A stretch of DNA of 27,156 nt from NCBI GenBank assembly GCA_036443405.1, contig JAZFYD010000137.1, positions 1 to 27,156 on the forward strand. The letters are read 5' to 3'. The DNA is from JAZFYD01 sp036443405 (GTDB lineage: Bacteria; Planctomycetota; PLA2). Both the position numbers and the translations under genes were made by a program. Numbering within the stretch: position 1 is the first letter of the stretch; every line of letters starts with the position of its first letter. Positions 23,564-27,156 of this stretch are shown here, piece by piece. Under the pieces are notes generated by a model. The model was not told the origin of the DNA and ran no database searches. It was given only the letters and a program-made list of their open reading frames with translations.

Positions 23564-24760
23564 TTAAGAGCCCCGTCGCAATCCCCAGATCGACAGGCCC
23601 GCGAAGTAGGCGCCGGAAATCAACCAAGCTGGCCACACCTCGTTGAAACTGATTAAGGAACTCAAGAGGAGCGACCAGATCGCCATGCCGACGCAACCCA
23701 ACAGTCCAAACCCCAGGGCATGTCGCCAGTAGCGCAAGCGGGCCCTCTTTCGAAGTCCAATCAGAAGAACGACAAACACCGAGCCGTAGAACACCAACGA
23801 GACAATTGTCACTCGCGCGTGGAGATCAGCCTCTGCAGAACGGTCCCACGACCCCCAGCGTCCGTCGTAGACGACTGCCGAATGGATACAGAAGACGATG
23901 AAGGCCAGGGAGGCAACCAAGAGCGCTCCGTTGGCGATACTCGTTGTCCCGGACTTCCCTGGCAGCCCCGCGGTGCCCTGTCTCGGTGGGTCTTGCCGCC
24001 CCGTTCCTCGATCCGGCTCCCGCTTGAAGGCGCCAATGCGCTTGAGGCCGCCAACTATGCTGGTCCCCGCAGCGATCCACCTCGGGGTTTGACGAGGACC
24101 GGGCGCGTGCGGCATCGGGCTGGCGAGCATCTCGTCGAGTTCGTCAGCAATGTTCGCAAGAAGGTCCCGCCGTTCCCTCATCCTCTGGAGCAACACGCGC
24201 GCGTCCGCCGCGGTTCCCGGATCCCGCAGATTCTTCCTGAGGTCGATTACGACGGCACTTTGTCGTTCGTAACTCATGGACTCGGTAGCCTCGATCTGCG
24301 CTGCGATCGTCCCCAGGTAGGAGACGGGAACTTCGGGAGGCGCCGGCAGAGGATCGGGCAGCGCGTCGGGAGGGCGAATGCCGCTGAGGGCTTTCGCCAA
24401 ACGAAACGCGGCGGCACGATTCCGCTCGCGATAGTCAAGGAGTTGGATTTTGGACAGAACGGGCGGCAAAACGTTGGCGGACACCCCGTCAGCAACCAGC
24501 ACTGGCAGGATCGGTTTGCCGAGTTCGGCTGCATACTCGTACTCGAGCTTGCATGCCGTCGAGTCCAGCGACGCCGGGCTCACCAGGAACACCAACACAT
24601 CACAGTCGCGGAGCCGTGTCAGGATCTGATCCCACCAGACCTGTCCGCCGCTCAACTCCTGATCCAACCACACGCTGTGGCCAAGGGTCTGGATGTCGGC
24701 GACGAGGCTCTTGCTGAGCCCCTCACTCTCTCGGTTGTAGCTGATGAAGAGGTTCAACAT
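23564..24760 (-). CDS. TIR-domain protein with four C-terminal membrane segments
   Basis: The 398-residue protein starts with a TIR domain (about 1-130): NLFISYNRES, the BB-loop region WLDQELSGGQVWWDQI and the strand LVFLVSPASLDS, followed by CKLEYEYA, in which Glu73 sits in the C-x-x-E position used for NAD+ cleavage by enzymatic TIRs. A linker with charged helices follows (about 150-230), then four hydrophobic segments (about 278-297, 317-336, 347-369 and 377-395). TIR domains act as NADases or as signalling scaffolds. Here the protein would be anchored in the inner membrane with TIR in the cytoplasm. I start at the ATG at 24760, directly before the TIR strand; the longer frame adds 15 unlikely residues. 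It forms a two-gene unit with the Pro-rich protein. Confidence 0.85.
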   Translation of the reverse strand: MLNLFISYNRESEGLSKSLVADIQTLGHSVWLDQELSGGQVWWDQILTRLRDCDVLVFLVSPASLDSTACKLEYEYAAELGKPILPVLVADGVSANVLPPVLSKIQLLDYRERNRAAAFRLAKALSGIRPPDALPDPLPAPPEVPVSYLGTIAAQIEATESMSYERQSAVVIDLRKNLRDPGTAADARVLLQRMRERRDLLANIADELDEMLASPMPHAPGPRQTPRWIAAGTSIVGGLKRIGAFKREPDRGTGRQDPPRQGTAGLPGKSGTTSIANGALLVASLAFIVFCIHSAVVYDGRWGSWDRSAEADLHARVTIVSLVFYGSVFVVLLIGLRKRARLRYWRHALGFGLLGCVGMAIWSLLLSSLISFNEVWPAWLISGAYFAGLSIWGLRRGS

Positions 24761-24769
24761 CCGGCCGTA

Positions 24770-24775
24770 ATCGTA
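24770..24775 (-). promoter_or_regulatory. Putative -10 element (TACGAT) of the TIR gene
   Basis: TACGAT on the minus strand ends 9 nt before the ATG at 24760. No -35 is evident and the confidence is low. Confidence 0.35.
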
Positions 24776-24872
24776 GGCGATGGCAAAGGCGGACGGGAGC
24801 GACATTCACTCACAATGTCCTACTCGCTTGGGACCCCGACGGAGTAGCTCGCCCTTGCGCCCGCGAACGCAA

Positions 24873-24896
24873 AGCGTAGGAGCGTACGGAAGCGTA
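24873..24896. repeat. Three direct copies of AGCGTA upstream of the TIR gene
   Basis: AGCGTA occurs at 24873-24878, 24881-24886 and 24891-24896, in the gap between the glpK end and the TIR start. It could be an iterated binding site for a regulator of the TIR unit or a chance cluster. Confidence 0.35.
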
Positions 24897-24936
24897 CCCG
24901 CATGCTTCGCAATGGTCGCACCCTCCGTGGAACCGA

Positions 24937-26415
24937 CTATGACCGATCGGCCGCCCAATTCCCCGCCAAGCGCACCGCGTCGCGCCAGCGTGCGCGGCGC
25001 GACGCGGCCTGGTCGGCCGGCAGGACGGGCTCGAAGCGGCGCTCTGTGCTCCCGTTCGCGGCGATCGCGTCCCGGTCCTTCCAGTAGCCCACGGCGAGAC
25101 CGGCGAGATACGCGGCGCCGAGGGCGGTCGTCTCGTTGACCGCTGGCCGGACGACCGGTACGCCGAGCAGGTCTGCCTGGATCTGCAGGAGCAGGTCATT
25201 GACCGCAGCGCCCCCGTCGACGCGGAGTGCGGCGAGGTCGATGCCCGAGTCCTCGCGCATGGCATCCATGACATCGGCCACCTGGAACGCGATCGCGTCG
25301 AGGGCCGCGCGCGCGACGTGGCCGCGGGTCGTGCCGCGCGTGAGGCCGACGAGGAGTCCGCGCGCGTAGGGGTCCCAGTGCGGAGCGCCGAGGCCGGCGA
25401 AGGCGGGCACGAGGTAGACGTCGCCGCTGTCCTCGACGCTTCGCGCCAGCGCCTCGATGTCGGAGACTTGCTCGATGAGGCCGAGGCCGTCGCGCAACCA
25501 CTGCACCAGCGCGCCGCCGATGAAGACGGACCCCTCGAGCGCGTACTCCGTGCGGTCGCCGATCCTCCACGCGACGGTGGTGAGCAGCCGGTTCTTCGAT
25601 GCGACCGCCTGCTCGCCCGTGTGGAGGAGCAAAAAGCAGCCCGTCCCATACGTGTTCTTTGCGTCGCCGGGCCGCCAGCCCGCTTGGCCGAAGAGCGCGG
25701 CCTGCTGGTCACCCGCAATCCCCGCGATGGGCACGCCGCGCACGCCGTCGACGGACGCCTCGCCGTAGACCTCGCTCGACCCGCGCACCTCCGGCAGCAT
25801 GACGCGCGGCACGCCGAAGAGGTTCAGCAGTTCGTCGTCCCACTCGCCGGTGTGGATATTGAAGAGCAGCGTGCGCGACGCGTTGCTCGCGTCGGTGAGG
25901 TGCAGGCGCCCCTCGCTGAGTTTCCAGACCAGCCAGGAGTCGACGGTGCCGAACGCGAGTTCTCCCGCCTTCGCCCTCGTGCGTGCGCCCTCGACGCGGT
26001 CGAGGATCCACGCGACCTTGGTGGCGGAGAAGTACGGATCGAGCCGCAGGCCGGTCTTGCGCGCGACCATCTCCTCGCACCCGTCCGCGCGCAGCCTGTC
26101 GCAGACCTCCGCCGTGCGGCGGTCCTGCCAGACCAGCGCGCGATGGATCGGCTCGCCCGTCGCGCGGTCCCAGATGACCGTCGTCTCGCGCTGGTTGGCG
26201 ATGCCGATGGCGGCCACCTCGCCGGCGCGGCCTACCTCGGCCATTACGGCGGCCTGCGACTCCCAGATCTCGAGCGGATCATGCTCGACCCAGCCCGCTC
26301 GCGGGAAGTACTGCGGAAACTCACGCCGCGCCGCCGCCTTGATGCGCCCTTGGGCGTCGAAGAGAATCGCCCGCGAACTCGTCGTGCCCTGGTCAAGGGC
26401 GAGGATCCCAGTCAT
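24937..26415 (-). CDS. glpK: Glycerol kinase
   Basis: The 492-residue protein is a typical FGGY-family glycerol kinase: ATP-binding ALDQGTTSSRAILFD at the N-terminus, ANQRETTVIWDRATGEPI, WQDRRTA, FGTVDSWLVWKL, TDASNASRTLLFNI, AGDQQAALFGQ, YGTGCFLL and LRVDGGAAVNDLLLQIQAD. It phosphorylates glycerol to sn-glycerol-3-phosphate in the cytoplasm. Length matches the family (about 500). The ATG overlaps the TGA of the upstream phosphodiesterase gene in ATGA, so both are one translational unit that handles glycerol from phospholipid head-group breakdown. A longer reading frame upstream (to 26613) is an Arg-rich antisense-like extension and is rejected. Confidence 0.97.
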   Translation of the reverse strand: MTGILALDQGTTSSRAILFDAQGRIKAAARREFPQYFPRAGWVEHDPLEIWESQAAVMAEVGRAGEVAAIGIANQRETTVIWDRATGEPIHRALVWQDRRTAEVCDRLRADGCEEMVARKTGLRLDPYFSATKVAWILDRVEGARTRAKAGELAFGTVDSWLVWKLSEGRLHLTDASNASRTLLFNIHTGEWDDELLNLFGVPRVMLPEVRGSSEVYGEASVDGVRGVPIAGIAGDQQAALFGQAGWRPGDAKNTYGTGCFLLLHTGEQAVASKNRLLTTVAWRIGDRTEYALEGSVFIGGALVQWLRDGLGLIEQVSDIEALARSVEDSGDVYLVPAFAGLGAPHWDPYARGLLVGLTRGTTRGHVARAALDAIAFQVADVMDAMREDSGIDLAALRVDGGAAVNDLLLQIQADLLGVPVVRPAVNETTALGAAYLAGLAVGYWKDRDAIAANGSTERRFEPVLPADQAASRRARWRDAVRLAGNWAADRS

Positions 26416-27086
26416 GCCAGCACCTCCCGCAAAAGTTGCGGCTCGTCGGTGAACATCCCTCCCGCGCCCCACTCGATCACCATGCGCATCGTCGCGGCGT
26501 CGTTGACGGTGTAGGGCAGCACGCGCAGGCCCGCCTCGTTGAGCCTCGACACCTCCCCTGCCTGCAAGAAGGCGACGTTCGGGCTGCCGGCGATGGCGCC
26601 GCAGGCACGGCACTCGCCCACCGCGTCGTCGAGCGACCGCTCAAAGAGCGCTGCGACGGGCAGGTCGAGCGGGGCGAGCAGGCGCAGGTCGAAGCTGGAC
26701 AAGAGGCACTGATCCTCAACACCCAGGCGCCGGACGAGCGCCACGACGTCGTCCGTCGGGGCACCGCGCTTGAGTTCAATGTTGATGGGGATGCGGATGC
26801 GCTGAAAGACCTCCTCGAGCGACGGCACACCCAGCCGCTTCAGTTCCGCCACCGTGTGCGCGACCACGGGCCCGCCGCCGGCGGTCGTGCGGTCCACGGT
26901 GTCGTCGTGGATGACCACGGGGACGCCGTCCGAGCTCAGGCGGACGTCCAACTCGATCATGTCGGCGCCGGCATCCACGGCCGCGGCGAACGCGGCTATC
27001 GTGTTCTCGGGAAATCTCCGGCTGTAGCCGCGGTGGGCGATGACCCACGGCCGCGCCGACTCCCGGAGCTCGGCCAACCCCTGCAC
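26412..27086 (-). CDS. Glycerophosphodiester phosphodiesterase
   Basis: The 224-residue protein has the GDPD fold signature: HRG (18-20) in VIAHRGYSRRFPENT, the metal-binding IELDVRLSSDG and VVIHDDTVDRTT, then INIELKRG, a strand with LLSSF and the C-terminal PYTVND. It hydrolyses glycerophosphodiesters to sn-glycerol-3-phosphate and an alcohol using a divalent metal. No signal peptide is seen, so it is the cytosolic (UgpQ-like) type rather than the periplasmic GlpQ. The start is GTG at 27086, with TACCCT seven bases upstream. It is cotranscribed with glpK, which follows with an ATGA overlap. No glycerol-3-phosphate transporter or dehydrogenase is in the window. Confidence 0.95.
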   Translation of the reverse strand: MQGLAELRESARPWVIAHRGYSRRFPENTIAAFAAAVDAGADMIELDVRLSSDGVPVVIHDDTVDRTTAGGGPVVAHTVAELKRLGVPSLEEVFQRIRIPINIELKRGAPTDDVVALVRRLGVEDQCLLSSFDLRLLAPLDLPVAALFERSLDDAVGECRACGAIAGSPNVAFLQAGEVSRLNEAGLRVLPYTVNDAATMRMVIEWGAGGMFTDEPQLLREVLA

Positions 27087-27093
27087 GCCGCAC

Positions 27094-27099
27094 AGGGTA
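27094..27099 (-). promoter_or_regulatory. Putative -10 element (TACCCT) of the GDPD-glpK unit
   Basis: TACCCT on the minus strand ends 7 nt before the GTG at 27086. No Shine-Dalgarno sequence is present. The -35 is weak. Confidence 0.45.
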
Positions 27100-27156
27100 G
27101 CTTACAGTTCGGCACCCTGTTCCACGCCTTGGCCTGAATTGGCCAACACGGCACGC

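Overview
This is a GC-rich bacterial window with no rRNA, tRNA, CRISPR array or transposase. It codes for an outer-membrane-type beta-barrel protein and several secreted or probable lipoproteins, so the cell is Gram-negative (diderm). Eukaryote-like and conflict-associated domains (caspase, WD40, TIR, patatin, a Ser/Thr kinase fused to a STAND-like ATPase and TPRs, a cytosolic subtilase beside an MBL-fold hydrolase) suggest a complex-lifestyle lineage. Planctomycetota is the best guess and Myxococcota-like groups are an alternative. This is inference; no marker gene fixes the taxon.

Layout. 1-2497 (minus): a cytosolic S8 peptidase translationally coupled by an ATGA overlap to an MBL-fold hydrolase cut by the window edge. 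2884-3252 (plus): a small membrane-anchored protein, separated from the next gene by a strong hairpin. 3334-6960 (minus): a 1208-aa kinase-ATPase-TPR protein, divergent from a secreted caspase-family protein (7071-9134, plus). 9143-10813 (minus): an unrecognised lipoprotein. 10900-11497 (plus): a decayed caspase/WD40 gene behind an apparently intact promoter. 11680-13589: hflK-hflC. 13815-16522: DUF1353-like, DinB-like, SYLF lipoprotein and an RlmN/Cfr-family radical SAM methyltransferase. 16519-17574 (minus): a patatin-like phospholipase. 17825-19358: a DtxR-family regulator divergent from a beta-barrel transporter-like protein. 19503-21173 (minus): ABC-F factor EttA. 21253-22410 (plus): S41 peptidase with a PDZ-like region. 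22483-22905 (minus): ASCH-domain protein flanked by REP-like repeats. 23099-24760 (minus): a TIR protein with four membrane segments and a small Pro-rich protein that seems frameshifted. 24937-27086 (minus): glpK and a glycerophosphodiester phosphodiesterase, overlapping by ATGA.

Working together. The clear functional units are the S8/MBL pair, hflKC, the DtxR/transporter divergon, and the GDPD-GlpK pair, which would release glycerol-3-phosphate and phosphorylate glycerol. The kinase and the secreted caspase share a 110-bp divergent control region. The rest looks like loosely assembled accessory content, much of it sensor, protease or effector domains.

Transcription start architecture. At least eight genes have a TANNNT hexamer 6-9 nt upstream of the start codon and no Shine-Dalgarno sequence, which is the layout of leaderless mRNAs. 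Other genes (S8 peptidase, small membrane protein, DUF1353-like, DtxR) have Shine-Dalgarno sequences or are translationally coupled. I used these signals to choose several start codons.
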